34,631 bases of DNA. Origin: Rhizobacter sp. (GTDB taxonomy: Bacteria; Pseudomonadota; Gammaproteobacteria; Burkholderiales; Burkholderiaceae_C). Position 1 is the first letter of the stretch, and the number at the start of each line of letters is the position of its first letter. The notes under the pieces were generated by a model, which searched no databases, was not told the origin of the DNA, and worked only from the letters and a program-made list of their open reading frames with translations. Position numbers and translations under genes: made by a program. Positions 20,232 to 28,735 of this stretch are shown in pieces. The stretch lies in assembly GCA_017881025.1 (NCBI GenBank), contig JADGRJ010000014.1, positions 1 through 34,631 on the forward strand, in the 5' to 3' direction.

Positions 20232-21014
20232 ATGAGCTATCAGATCGATCTGTCGGGCCGCGTCGCCCTCGTCACCGGCGCCTCGGGCGGCCTCGGCGCG
20301 CAGTTCGCGCGCGTTCTCGCCAAGGCCGGCGCCGGCGTCGCCCTCGCCGGCCGGCGCGTCGAGCGGCTGAAGAGCCTGCGTGCCGAGATCGAGGCCGAGG
20401 GCGGCGACGCGCACGTCGTCGCGCTCGACGTCACCGACCACGCCAGCATCCGCTCGGCGGTCGCCCACACCGAGACGGAGATGGGAACGATCGACATCCT
20501 CGTCAACAACTCGGGCGTGGCGACGACGCAGGCGCTGGTCGACGTCGAGCCCGACGACTACGACTACGTCTTCGACGTCAACACGCGCGGCGCGTTCTTC
20601 GTCGCCCAGGAAGTCGGCAAGCGGATGATCGCCCGAGCGAAGGGCGCGGCGCCCGGCACCTTCACCGGCGGGCGCATCGTCAACATCGCGTCGATGGCCG
20701 GCCTCAAGGTGATGCCGAAGATCGGCGTCTACTGCATGAGCAAGGCGGCGGTCGTCCAGATGACCAAGGCGATGGCGCTCGAGTGGGGCCGCTTCGGCAT
20801 CAACGTCAACGCGATCTGCCCCGGCTACATCGACACCGAGATGAACCACATGCAGTGGTCGACCGATCAGGGCAAGAAGCTGATCGCCATGCTGCCGCGC
20901 CGGCGCGTCGGCAGCGCGGCCGACCTCGACGTCGTGCTGATGATGCTGTGCGCCAACGAGAGCCACTTCATCAACGGCGCCGTGATCCAGGCCGACGACG
21001 GCTTCGCGCTGTAG
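20232..21014 (+). CDS. SDR family oxidoreductase
   Basis: MSYQIDLSGRVALVTGASGGLGAQFARVLAKAGAGVALAGRR; YCMSKAAVVQMTKAMALEWGRFGINVNAICPGYIDTEMN. Confidence 0.93.
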   Translation: MSYQIDLSGRVALVTGASGGLGAQFARVLAKAGAGVALAGRRVERLKSLRAEIEAEGGDAHVVALDVTDHASIRSAVAHTETEMGTIDILVNNSGVATTQALVDVEPDDYDYVFDVNTRGAFFVAQEVGKRMIARAKGAAPGTFTGGRIVNIASMAGLKVMPKIGVYCMSKAAVVQMTKAMALEWGRFGINVNAICPGYIDTEMNHMQWSTDQGKKLIAMLPRRRVGSAADLDVVLMMLCANESHFINGAVIQADDGFAL

Positions 21015-21029
21015 GCGGTCGTCGCGTCG

Positions 21030-21695
21030 ATGTCGATGCGGCCGCTCTCGCTGCTCGAGGCGCGCGTCCTCGGCGTGCTCGTCGAAAAGTCGCTGACGGT
21101 TCCGGACAGCTATCCGCTGTCGCTGAATTCGCTCACGCTCGGCTGCAACCAGAAGACGGCGCGCGATCCGGTGCTGGCGGCGAGCGAGGCCGAGGTGCAG
21201 GGCGCGGTCGACGCGCTGAAGACGCTGTCGCTCGCGTTCGAGTCGAGCGGATCGCGGGTCTCGCGCTACGAGCACAACATGGGCCGCGCGCTCGCCCTGC
21301 CTTCGCAATCGGTCGCGCTGCTGGCGACCTTGATGCTGCGCGGCCCGCAGACCGCGTCGGAGCTGCGCACCGCGACCGAGCGGCTGCACCGCTTCGCCGA
21401 CATCTCGGCGGTGGAAGGCTTTCTCGACGAGCTGGCGGCGCGCCCGGACGAGAAGGGCGGCGCGCTCGCCGTCAAGCTGCCGCGCGCGCCGGGCGCCCGC
21501 GAGCAGCGCTGGGCGCATCAGCTGAGCGGTGCGGTCGATCCGAGCGCGTTTCCCGCCGCGAGCGACGGCGAGACGATCGTTCCGGTCAGCGAGTTGGCGG
21601 CGCTGAAGTCGCGGGTCTCGATGGCCGAAGCCGAGCTGGACCGACTGCGTGGCCTGGTCGACAGGCTCTACACCGAGCTCGGCGTCCAACGCTGA
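21030..21695 (+). CDS. YceH family protein (DUF480)
   Basis: LSLLEARVLGVLVEKSLTVPDSYPLSLNSLTLGCNQKTARDPV; LRGPQTASELRTATERLHRFADISAVEGFLDEL. Confidence 0.93.
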   Translation: MSMRPLSLLEARVLGVLVEKSLTVPDSYPLSLNSLTLGCNQKTARDPVLAASEAEVQGAVDALKTLSLAFESSGSRVSRYEHNMGRALALPSQSVALLATLMLRGPQTASELRTATERLHRFADISAVEGFLDELAARPDEKGGALAVKLPRAPGAREQRWAHQLSGAVDPSAFPAASDGETIVPVSELAALKSRVSMAEAELDRLRGLVDRLYTELGVQR

Positions 21696-21709
21696 TCATT
21701 GGCGGCGAC

Positions 21710-22129
21710 ATGCGATTCGAGCTGCCGGAAGCCAAGAAGCTCACGCTGGAGATGGTGATCCCGATCCGCTGGGGCGACATGGACGCGATGGGCCATGTCA
21801 ACAACACGATCTACTTCCGCTACCTCGAAATCGTTCGAATCGAGTGGCTGCACCAGGTCGCGGGGGCGCCGGATCCGGCGGGGGAGGGGCCGGTGATCGT
21901 CAACACCTTCTGCAACTTCCTGCGGCAGCTGAAGTATCCGGGGGACGTGTTGGCGAAGCACTACGTCGCGAACCCAGGGCGGAGCAGCTTCGAGGCGTAC
22001 GTCATCCTCGAGCGCACTGACGAGAAGGGGGTGCTGTACGCGAGCGGAGGGGCGAAGACGGTGTGGGTGAATTATCGCGAGGGCAAGGCGGTCCCGCTGC
22101 CAGAGACGCTGAGGGCTCTCATCGCCTGA
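21710..22129 (+). CDS. acyl-CoA thioesterase, 4HBT superfamily
   Basis: VIPIRWGDMDAMGHVNNTIYFRYLEIVRIEWL hotdog-fold catalytic motif. Confidence 0.92.
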   Translation: MRFELPEAKKLTLEMVIPIRWGDMDAMGHVNNTIYFRYLEIVRIEWLHQVAGAPDPAGEGPVIVNTFCNFLRQLKYPGDVLAKHYVANPGRSSFEAYVILERTDEKGVLYASGGAKTVWVNYREGKAVPLPETLRALIA

Positions 22130-22653
22130 GAAGTGGAACGCACCCAATGCTGTAGCTTAGGTCTGAGATCGCTTAGGGAGTATGGCTTCGCGAGGAAGTC
22201 GTCCATCCCCGCAGCAAGGCATTTTTCGCGATCTCCTGCCAGCGTGTTAACGGTGACAGCGATGATGGGGGTTCGCCGCTTGGACCTCCGCCCCTCTGAT
22301 CGTCTAGTGGCGCGAGTCGCGTCATATCCGTCCATCACCGGCATCTGGCAATCCATCAGGATGACGTCGAACTCTTGTCGTTCGAGGGTCTCGACCGCGA
22401 TAGCCCCGTTTTCGGCGGTGACGACTTCGAATCCGATCGCCGCCCCAAGCGAGATATGCACAGGCATTTCGCCGCCAAGTGTGTGGACGAGCTGCTTGAC
22501 GATCGACAAACCGAGCCCTGTGCCACGCGACGCAGCATCTCCATCATGGCGCCGCTGACATAAGGGAAGGAAGACCTTCTCTAGCTCGACCTCGCCGATC
22601 CCGCAACCAGAGTCACTGACGCGGATGTCGAGACTTGCGCACGGCAGACATAG
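22072..22653 (-). pseudogene. remnant of a hybrid histidine kinase (HATPase C-terminal part fused to a truncated receiver domain)
   Basis: Frame open from 22653 downward: IRVSDSGCGIGEVELEKVFLP...RGTGLGLSIVKQLVHTLGGEMPVHISLGAAIGFEVVTAENGAIAVETLERQEFDVILMDCQMPVMDGYDATRATR...; has HATPase and REC motifs but lacks the H-box, upper HATPase and the N-terminal third of REC; the tail runs antisense into the thioesterase gene. Confidence 0.75.
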
Positions 22654-23198
22654 TCAAAATCGAATCCGCTCTTTTGGGGTCGCTCGGAATCGGACGTCGA
22701 CCCGAGGGTGGCTAGCCCGAGGTCGTGCGCAAGCTTCAGCATCGAATCAACGATGCAAGAAAGTCGAAGATCCGTGGACGCCCTCTGCACAAAATCTTCC
22801 TCGAAGCGGAGGGCCTCTACGGGCTCGGCACTGATCGCGCTAAGGGGAGTACTGGCATCAACTTGGTCGAGCAGGACACCGAATTTCTCATTTCTAAGGA
22901 TCGCTGGGTCCAAGGCCAACAGAGTCTTGTAGTCAAGTGCTAGGCACACGTGTGCACACGAAGAGAAATCGCGAGACTGAGAGATCGCCTTGGCTAGGTC
23001 GCGGGGCAAGGAGGAGGCAAAGCCGGCGATGACGAACGCCGGTTGAGATCCCTTGAGCCTTCCGAGGGCCCGGTCGAGTTCGGCCTCCAGTCGACCTTCC
23101 CCGAACTCCAGACCGCAGACCTCGATACCGCACCGGGATGAGTCGGCCGTGGATTCCCAGCGGACGATGCGCGTCGTCTTCTTCATGGCCCAGCGCAA
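22581..23198 (-). CDS. degenerate EAL-like domain protein, probably catalytically inactive or disrupted at its 3' end
   Basis: 'ALDPAILRNEKFGVLLDQVDASTPLSAISAEPVEALRFEEDFVQRASTDLRLSCIVDSMLKLAHDLGLATLGSTSD' aligns by eye to the C-terminal half of EAL domains; catalytic residues not evident; alternative start at 23186. Confidence 0.5.
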   Translation of the reverse strand: MRWAMKKTTRIVRWESTADSSRCGIEVCGLEFGEGRLEAELDRALGRLKGSQPAFVIAGFASSLPRDLAKAISQSRDFSSCAHVCLALDYKTLLALDPAILRNEKFGVLLDQVDASTPLSAISAEPVEALRFEEDFVQRASTDLRLSCIVDSMLKLAHDLGLATLGSTSDSERPQKSGFDFDYVCRAQVSTSASVTLVAGSARSS

Positions 23199-23222
23199 TC
23201 CTGAGCCGATGAGACGTTTCGA

Positions 23223-23927
23223 CTACGTCCAGTCGAAGACTGAAAGTACGTAGTCCCAATCGATTTCGATGTCGGGATGCTCGGTCTTGGACATGAAGTC
23301 GTAATACCAATGCTGCGCTGCTCGAAGTCGCGCCTCGAACTCGCGAACGGGCATGACGAAAATCCAATGCGGAATGTCGTTCCCGAACGATATCGGAAAG
23401 GGACCGCCCTCCAGCTCGTCGTACTGGAGAGCCCGAAAGAATTGGACCATCGAGCGGCGGCCGCCGGTGATGTTGAAGTCCGCAGCGGTGGTGTAGCAGA
23501 TTTCGTAAGTGGCCTTGACCAAGGCGGCGGTGACCATCTTGCTGGTTCCTCCGAGGTCCACGCCGAGACGGGTACTTTCGATAAGACGATTGCCGGTGAA
23601 GGATGCCAAGAGTGGCGCCTCGCCTTCCAGCCGAAGTGGTCGGATGACGTTCGACTGAAGCCGAAGCGTACCGAGCGGCTGCGCGTCGAGCTTTCTTTCG
23701 GCAAGTAGGACAAGCACATCTGACTTCAGATCCTCAGCTTCGGGCGTCCGCAATATCTGCCCCAAGGAGGGCATGTGGCGTGCGTACGCGGAGGACCTGA
23801 CTTCGACCGCTTTGGCCAGATCTTGAGGAGTAGTGACGACACGGACCGTGAACGGCAGGCGCTCAACCCGATCCGGTGCAACCGAATAGGCTTTGGAAGA
23901 AGGTCGGGAAACGCTTAGCTGATTCAA
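23223..23927 (-). CDS. FeeM-like N-acyl amino acid synthase / GNAT-like acyltransferase
   Basis: VEVRSSAYARHMP...EAEDLKSDVLVLLAERKLDAQPLGTLRLQSN...RLIESTRLGVDLGGTSKMVTAALVKATYEICYTTAADFNITGGRRSMVQFFRALQYDEL; resembles the FeeM / autoinducer-synthase-type acyltransferase fold. Confidence 0.65.
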   Translation of the reverse strand: MNQLSVSRPSSKAYSVAPDRVERLPFTVRVVTTPQDLAKAVEVRSSAYARHMPSLGQILRTPEAEDLKSDVLVLLAERKLDAQPLGTLRLQSNVIRPLRLEGEAPLLASFTGNRLIESTRLGVDLGGTSKMVTAALVKATYEICYTTAADFNITGGRRSMVQFFRALQYDELEGGPFPISFGNDIPHWIFVMPVREFEARLRAAQHWYYDFMSKTEHPDIEIDWDYVLSVFDWT

Positions 23928-23987
23928 TTTGCGGAGAGAGTGCCGATATAGACGTACTCGTCAAGCAGGCCTTCGACGACAGAATGC

Positions 23988-25892
23988 ATGTCGATCAATC
24001 GAATCCTTCACAGCTGGCGACGTTTCGGCGTTCGCCCTTTCCGCGATCGTGAACTAGAGCACGAATTTCGCCACGTCTTCCGATCGGCCGGGGTGCGCTC
24101 GTTGGAAGTGGCGACAGGTGTCGGCGGCCTGGCATTTCTTGGCTTCTTTCTAATCTACGCGCTGGCGGGGAAGACTGCCGCTTTCGCGCAACCCCAGCCC
24201 ATTCGCTTGGCGATGGTCGTAGCGCTCTTGTCCGGCGCTGCGCTAATTCGCTTTAGGCGTCATTTCGTTGCTAGGCACTATGAGTGGATATGCAGTTCGA
24301 TTGCTGTCGTCTGCATCATTTGTACCTCAGTCATCGGCAGCCTGAACCAAGTGGATGAGTCACCGTACTCTCGGTACTGGGCGATCTTCTCCGCCGCAGT
24401 TTTCATTACCGGAATCATATATGGCTTCACGAGACTGTCGCCCCTCACGACTATCCTGCTCGCGCTCCTCAACGCAGGGCTAGCTATCTGGTTCGCACTA
24501 CGCCATGGCGGAGATGCGGCGGTGATGCAGCGGCTAGTCGTGCATTTAGGCGGCATCAATTTCATGTGCTACGCCTTGTACCGCGTCATCAGCATCAGAG
24601 AGCGGAAGCTCTTCCTGAAGGTAAAACGTCAGCGCAGCATCAACGAACTCAAACGCGCCAGAGACCGCGCGGAGGAGGCGAGTCGGGCAAAGTCCGCCTT
24701 TCTGGCCAATATGAGCCACGAGATTCGTACGCCCATGAACGGGATCATCGGCTCGCTGGCCCTTCTCGAATGCACGGATTCCGAGGCTCGACGTCGAACA
24801 CTTACCGCTGTGGCGCGCCAGGCCGCTGATGGCCTCCTGCAGACTTTGAATGAGATCCTGGACTACGCGAAGTTAGATGCGAAGGGCGGTTCGTTGCACT
24901 TGGCCCCGCTTGATATCCGCCGCGTGTGCCAGGTTGCCGTGCAGACGTTTCAAGCCAATGCGATCGCTAAGGGAATCGCGCTCAAATTCGATCCATTCCA
25001 CTTGCCTTCAGACGTGGCGATAGTCCAAGGTGACGAAGAGAAGCTTCGCCGCATCATCATGAACTTGGTAAGCAATGCCATCAAGTTCACGGCCGTCGGT
25101 GGCGTCACCGTCCGTCTGCGCGGAGCGCGAACTACACAGGGGGTCCGCCTAATCGTCCGGATTGCCGACACCGGCATAGGCATTGCCGCCGACAAGATTC
25201 CGCTCCTGTTCGACCCGTTCTTCCAAGTTGAGTCAGGGATGTCGCGGAGTTACGGCGGCACCGGGCTGGGCTTGGCGATCTCGCGTCAGCTGGCCCATGT
25301 GATGGGAGGCACGGTGCGAGTGCGCAGCACCCTCGGTCGGGGCAGTGTCTTCACTGTGCGCCTCTTGCTACCGGAAAGTGTCGAGAACTGGGTGCCCGCG
25401 CCGCTCGACGTGCCGCTGCCCCACCGTGCGCTTGCTGCCGCGCGCGGCAAGACGGTCTTGCTTGTCGAAGACAACGCGGTGAATGCTTTCATCTCGGCTG
25501 CGTCTCTGGAAACGATGGGTGTTGCGTCGGTCCACGCAAGCAACGGTAAAGAGGCCGTGGATCTGTTCCAAGAGCGGCGCTTCGACGCCGTACTGATGGA
25601 TTGCGAAATGCCAGTCATGGACGGATTCGCGGCGACCAGACTCATTCGCGATCATGAGGCGCTCACTGAGGCTCCTCGGACGCCGATCATTGCGCTTACG
25701 GCCAACGCCCTCAGTGGTGATCGCGAGCATTGCTTGCGCCAAGGGATGGACGACTACCTCAGCAAGCCCATCGAGTTGCGCCAGCTGAGCTTGCTTGTTG
25801 CCAAGTGGCTCGGCAACCAGCGCGCAGCGGCCAACGCGGAAAGTTCCGAGCCGAAAGCGCAAGACGCCGTGGCTGCAGCTCGAGCAGCCTAA
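23988..25892 (+). CDS. hybrid sensor histidine kinase/response regulator with six-TM N-terminal sensor region
   Basis: H-box [23 protein letters not shown] boxes [59 protein letters not shown]...[23 protein letters not shown]...[10 protein letters not shown]. Confidence 0.95.
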   Translation: MSINRILHSWRRFGVRPFRDRELEHEFRHVFRSAGVRSLEVATGVGGLAFLGFFLIYALAGKTAAFAQPQPIRLAMVVALLSGAALIRFRRHFVARHYEWICSSIAVVCIICTSVIGSLNQVDESPYSRYWAIFSAAVFITGIIYGFTRLSPLTTILLALLNAGLAIWFALRHGGDAAVMQRLVVHLGGINFMCYALYRVISIRERKLFLKVKRQRSINELKRARDRAEEASRAKSAFLANMSHEIRTPMNGIIGSLALLECTDSEARRRTLTAVARQAADGLLQTLNEILDYAKLDAKGGSLHLAPLDIRRVCQVAVQTFQANAIAKGIALKFDPFHLPSDVAIVQGDEEKLRRIIMNLVSNAIKFTAVGGVTVRLRGARTTQGVRLIVRIADTGIGIAADKIPLLFDPFFQVESGMSRSYGGTGLGLAISRQLAHVMGGTVRVRSTLGRGSVFTVRLLLPESVENWVPAPLDVPLPHRALAAARGKTVLLVEDNAVNAFISAASLETMGVASVHASNGKEAVDLFQERRFDAVLMDCEMPVMDGFAATRLIRDHEALTEAPRTPIIALTANALSGDREHCLRQGMDDYLSKPIELRQLSLLVAKWLGNQRAAANAESSEPKAQDAVAAARAA

Positions 25893-25899
25893 GTCATTC

Positions 25900-25911
25900 G
25901 GGGCGAGCCCC
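25900..25911. terminator. short hairpin GGGGC-GA-GCCCC between convergent genes
   Basis: Perfect 5-bp inverted repeat overlapping the stop codon of the convergent thioesterase gene; no clear T tract. Confidence 0.3.
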
Positions 25912-26342
25912 TACAGCAAAGCGTACGTCGTCGTCGCGTGCGCCACCAGCTTCCCGCCCGCCGTCCGGAACTCGACATCACCGTAAGACAAGCTCTTCCC
26001 GTGACGCAAAACGCGGGCCACGATGGCGACGCTGGCTGCGTCCTTCGGCACCGGCCGCACGAAGCTCGTCTGCAGCTGCACCGTCGTCATCGGCCTGAAC
26101 TCGCCGAGCTGCGCGATCATCGCCACCAGCATCGCCGTGTCGGCGGCGGCCATGATCGCCTGGCCGCAGACGACGCCGCCGGCGTGGACGATCTCGGCCG
26201 AAACCGGCAGGCTCAGCGTCACCTGGCCCGGCTCGACCGACTCGACGCGAAGCCCCAGTCGATCGACGTAGTCGGCGGCGAGCCTGTCCAGCGTCGCCTG
26301 CAAAGCGGCTGCATCCATCGTCCGTGATCTCCCTGCGGCCAT
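25911..26342 (-). CDS. PaaI family thioesterase (start may be 26318)
   Basis: Hotdog thioesterase pattern [28 protein letters not shown]...[16 protein letters not shown]. Confidence 0.88.
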   Translation of the reverse strand: MAAGRSRTMDAAALQATLDRLAADYVDRLGLRVESVEPGQVTLSLPVSAEIVHAGGVVCGQAIMAAADTAMLVAMIAQLGEFRPMTTVQLQTSFVRPVPKDAASVAIVARVLRHGKSLSYGDVEFRTAGGKLVAHATTTYALL

Positions 26343-26397
26343 TCTAGGCAGCGCCCGCGCTGATAATCTCGTCGATTCGACTCAAGGGATTCGGCGA

Positions 26398-27189
26398 ATG
26401 AACAAGATCTTTCCGAGCGCTGCAGCCGCCCTGGCCGGCGTCGTTCGCGACGGCCAGCTGATGGCCGTCGGCGGCTTCGGCCTGTGCGGCATTCCGGAGG
26501 CGCTCATCGAGGCGCTGCGCGATTCACGCGTCAAGGACCTGACGGTCATCTCCAACAACGCCGGCGTCGACGGCTTCGGTCTCGGCAAGCTGCTCGAGAC
26601 GCGCCAGATCAGAAAGATGATCTCGAGCTACGTCGGCGAGAACAAGGAGTTCGAGCGCCAGTACCTCGCCGGCGAGCTCGAGCTCGAGTTCACGCCGCAA
26701 GGGACGCTCGCCGAGAAGCTCCGCGCCGGCGGCGCCGGGATCCCGGCGTTCTTCACGCGCACCGGCGTCGGCACGCTGGTCGCCGAGGGCAAGGAGTCGC
26801 GCGAGTTCGACGGCCACACCTACATCATGGAGCGCGCCTTGCTGCCCGAGGTCTCGCTGGTGAAGGCGCAGCGCGCCGACAAGTCCGGCAACCTCGTCTT
26901 TCGCCGCACCGCGCGCAACTTCAACCCGGCGGTGGCGATGGCCGGCAAGGTCACGATCGTCGAGGTCGAGGAAATCGTCGAGACCGGCGCGATCGACCCC
27001 GACGCCGTGCACCTGCCCGGGATCTACGTGCACCGCATCGTCCTCAACGCTCACCCCGAGAAGCGGATCGAGAAGCGCACCCTGCGCGCGGCCGCCAGCC
27101 TCGCGACGCCGGCCGGAACGCCCGCCGCCACGGCCGCCCAGGAAGCGGTCGACGCCATCGCCAAGGCGGCAGAAAAGACAGGAGCCTGA
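26398..27189 (+). CDS. 3-oxoacid CoA-transferase subunit A
   Basis: [103 protein letters not shown]. Confidence 0.96.
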   Translation: MNKIFPSAAAALAGVVRDGQLMAVGGFGLCGIPEALIEALRDSRVKDLTVISNNAGVDGFGLGKLLETRQIRKMISSYVGENKEFERQYLAGELELEFTPQGTLAEKLRAGGAGIPAFFTRTGVGTLVAEGKESREFDGHTYIMERALLPEVSLVKAQRADKSGNLVFRRTARNFNPAVAMAGKVTIVEVEEIVETGAIDPDAVHLPGIYVHRIVLNAHPEKRIEKRTLRAAASLATPAGTPAATAAQEAVDAIAKAAEKTGA

Positions 27190-27190
27190 C

Positions 27191-27832
27191 ATGGCCTGGA
27201 CGCACGACCAGATGGCGGCCCGCGCCGCCCAGGAGCTGAAGGACGGCTTCTACGTCAACCTCGGCATCGGCTTGCCGACGCTCGTCGCCAACTACGTGCC
27301 GGCCGGTATCGAGGTCTGGCTGCAGAGCGAGAACGGCATGCTCGGCATCGGCCCGTTCCCGACCGAGGACGAGGTCGACGCCGATCTCATCAACGCCGGC
27401 AAGCAGACCGTGACGACGCTACCCGGCTCGTCGATCTTCGGCTCGCACGATTCGTTCGCGATGATCCGCGGCGGCAAGATCAATCTTTCGATCCTCGGCG
27501 CGATGCAGGTCAGCGCCAAGGGCGACCTCGCCAACTGGATGATCCCGGGCAAGATGGTCAAGGGCATGGGCGGCGCGATGGATCTCGTCGCCGGCGTCGA
27601 GCGCGTGATCGTCCTGATGGAGCACGTCGCCCGCAAGAAGGACGGCACGATCGACCTGAAGATCCTGCCGGCGTGCACCTTGCCGCTCACCGGCGTCGGC
27701 GTCGTCAACCGCATCGTCACCGACCTGGCCGTGCTCGACGTCACCGATCGCGGGCTGGCGGTGCTCGCCATCGCCGACGGCGTCAGCCCCGACGAGCTCC
27801 AGTCGAAGACCGGCGTGCCGCTCCTCTTCTGA
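27191..27832 (+). CDS. 3-oxoacid CoA-transferase subunit B
   Basis: [77 protein letters not shown]. Confidence 0.96.
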   Translation: MAWTHDQMAARAAQELKDGFYVNLGIGLPTLVANYVPAGIEVWLQSENGMLGIGPFPTEDEVDADLINAGKQTVTTLPGSSIFGSHDSFAMIRGGKINLSILGAMQVSAKGDLANWMIPGKMVKGMGGAMDLVAGVERVIVLMEHVARKKDGTIDLKILPACTLPLTGVGVVNRIVTDLAVLDVTDRGLAVLAIADGVSPDELQSKTGVPLLF

Positions 27833-27850
27833 CCGGCGCGGGCCGCGCCG

Positions 27851-28735
27851 CTAGCCCTGCTGTTGGCGGCGCATCTCCTTCCTCTTCATCTCGAGGTACT
27901 CGTTCTGCTCCATCTCGTGGAGCTGCTCCGCGTAGCGCTCGGTGCTCGCATACCACTCGCGGATGCGCTTCTCGGCCTGCTCGGCCGCCGGCAATGCGTA
28001 GGCGGACAGGTAGGCGTCGATCGCCAGGTAGTAGCGCATGGTGTTGCGCTCGAGGAGGCCGAGCACGCCGCTCTGGTAGACCGGCTTGCCGTCTGGCTTG
28101 CGCTCGAGCACGGTGAAGCCGACCTTCTGGCTGCCGAGCGTCGACAAATAGGTCTGCATCGCGACGCGCGCGGCGAAGCCGTAGCCGTAGGCATACGACA
28201 TGTGGATGACGCTGCGCTTGGCGTCGATCGGCACCACCTCGACCTGGATGCGGTAGTTCTTCGTGCTGAGCGGGCCTTCGTCGGCGCTCAGCTGCACCTG
28301 CAGGTACTCGGGCGTTGCCGCGACGACGCTGTAGCTGAAGTTGAGCTGGTAGGCGTCTTCGATCGGCTGGTCGAACTTGCGGCCGACGTTCAGGTTCAGC
28401 ATCTTCGGCGTGCCGCCGCCGGCCCGGCAGCGCTTGACGTTCAGGTGCAGGATGAGGATGTCGCACCAGTGCTCGGGCGCTTGCAGCGCCTGCTGCACCA
28501 TCGCGAACGGGTGCTCGACGATCGCGTAGACGTCGCCCTTGAGGTCGCCCGAGGTCTGGGTCGACTCGAGCACCAGGGGCCGGCCGAACTGATTGCTGGC
28601 GAACTTGTCGTGCATCGCCGAGTGGCGCGCGCGCAGGGTGGCGGCGTCCTGCGCCGATGCAACCGCCGGGACGAGGGCGACCGCCAGTGCGAGACAGGCA
28701 GCACGCAGGAAGCGAGACGAGGGAAGGATGCTCAC
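27851..28735 (-). CDS. secreted protein of unknown function
   Basis: Signal peptide FLRAACLALAVALVPAVASA; no recognised domain; 4-bp overlap with the upstream PLD gene. Confidence 0.75.
   Translation of the reverse strand: MSILPSSRFLRAACLALAVALVPAVASAQDAATLRARHSAMHDKFASNQFGRPLVLESTQTSGDLKGDVYAIVEHPFAMVQQALQAPEHWCDILILHLNVKRCRAGGGTPKMLNLNVGRKFDQPIEDAYQLNFSYSVVAATPEYLQVQLSADEGPLSTKNYRIQVEVVPIDAKRSVIHMSYAYGYGFAARVAMQTYLSTLGSQKVGFTVLERKPDGKPVYQSGVLGLLERNTMRYYLAIDAYLSAYALPAAEQAEKRIREWYASTERYAEQLHEMEQNEYLEMKRKEMRRQQQG

Noticed and set aside
22581-22653. Programmed frameshift joining the EAL-like ORF to the kinase fragment
   Set aside because: No slippery heptamer or stimulatory structure noted; the internal deletion in the kinase fragment favours gene decay or rearrangement.
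22130-25892. Mobile element carrying the lower-GC segment
   Set aside because: No transposase, integrase, terminal inverted repeats or tRNA were recognised; acquisition is inferred only from composition and gene content.
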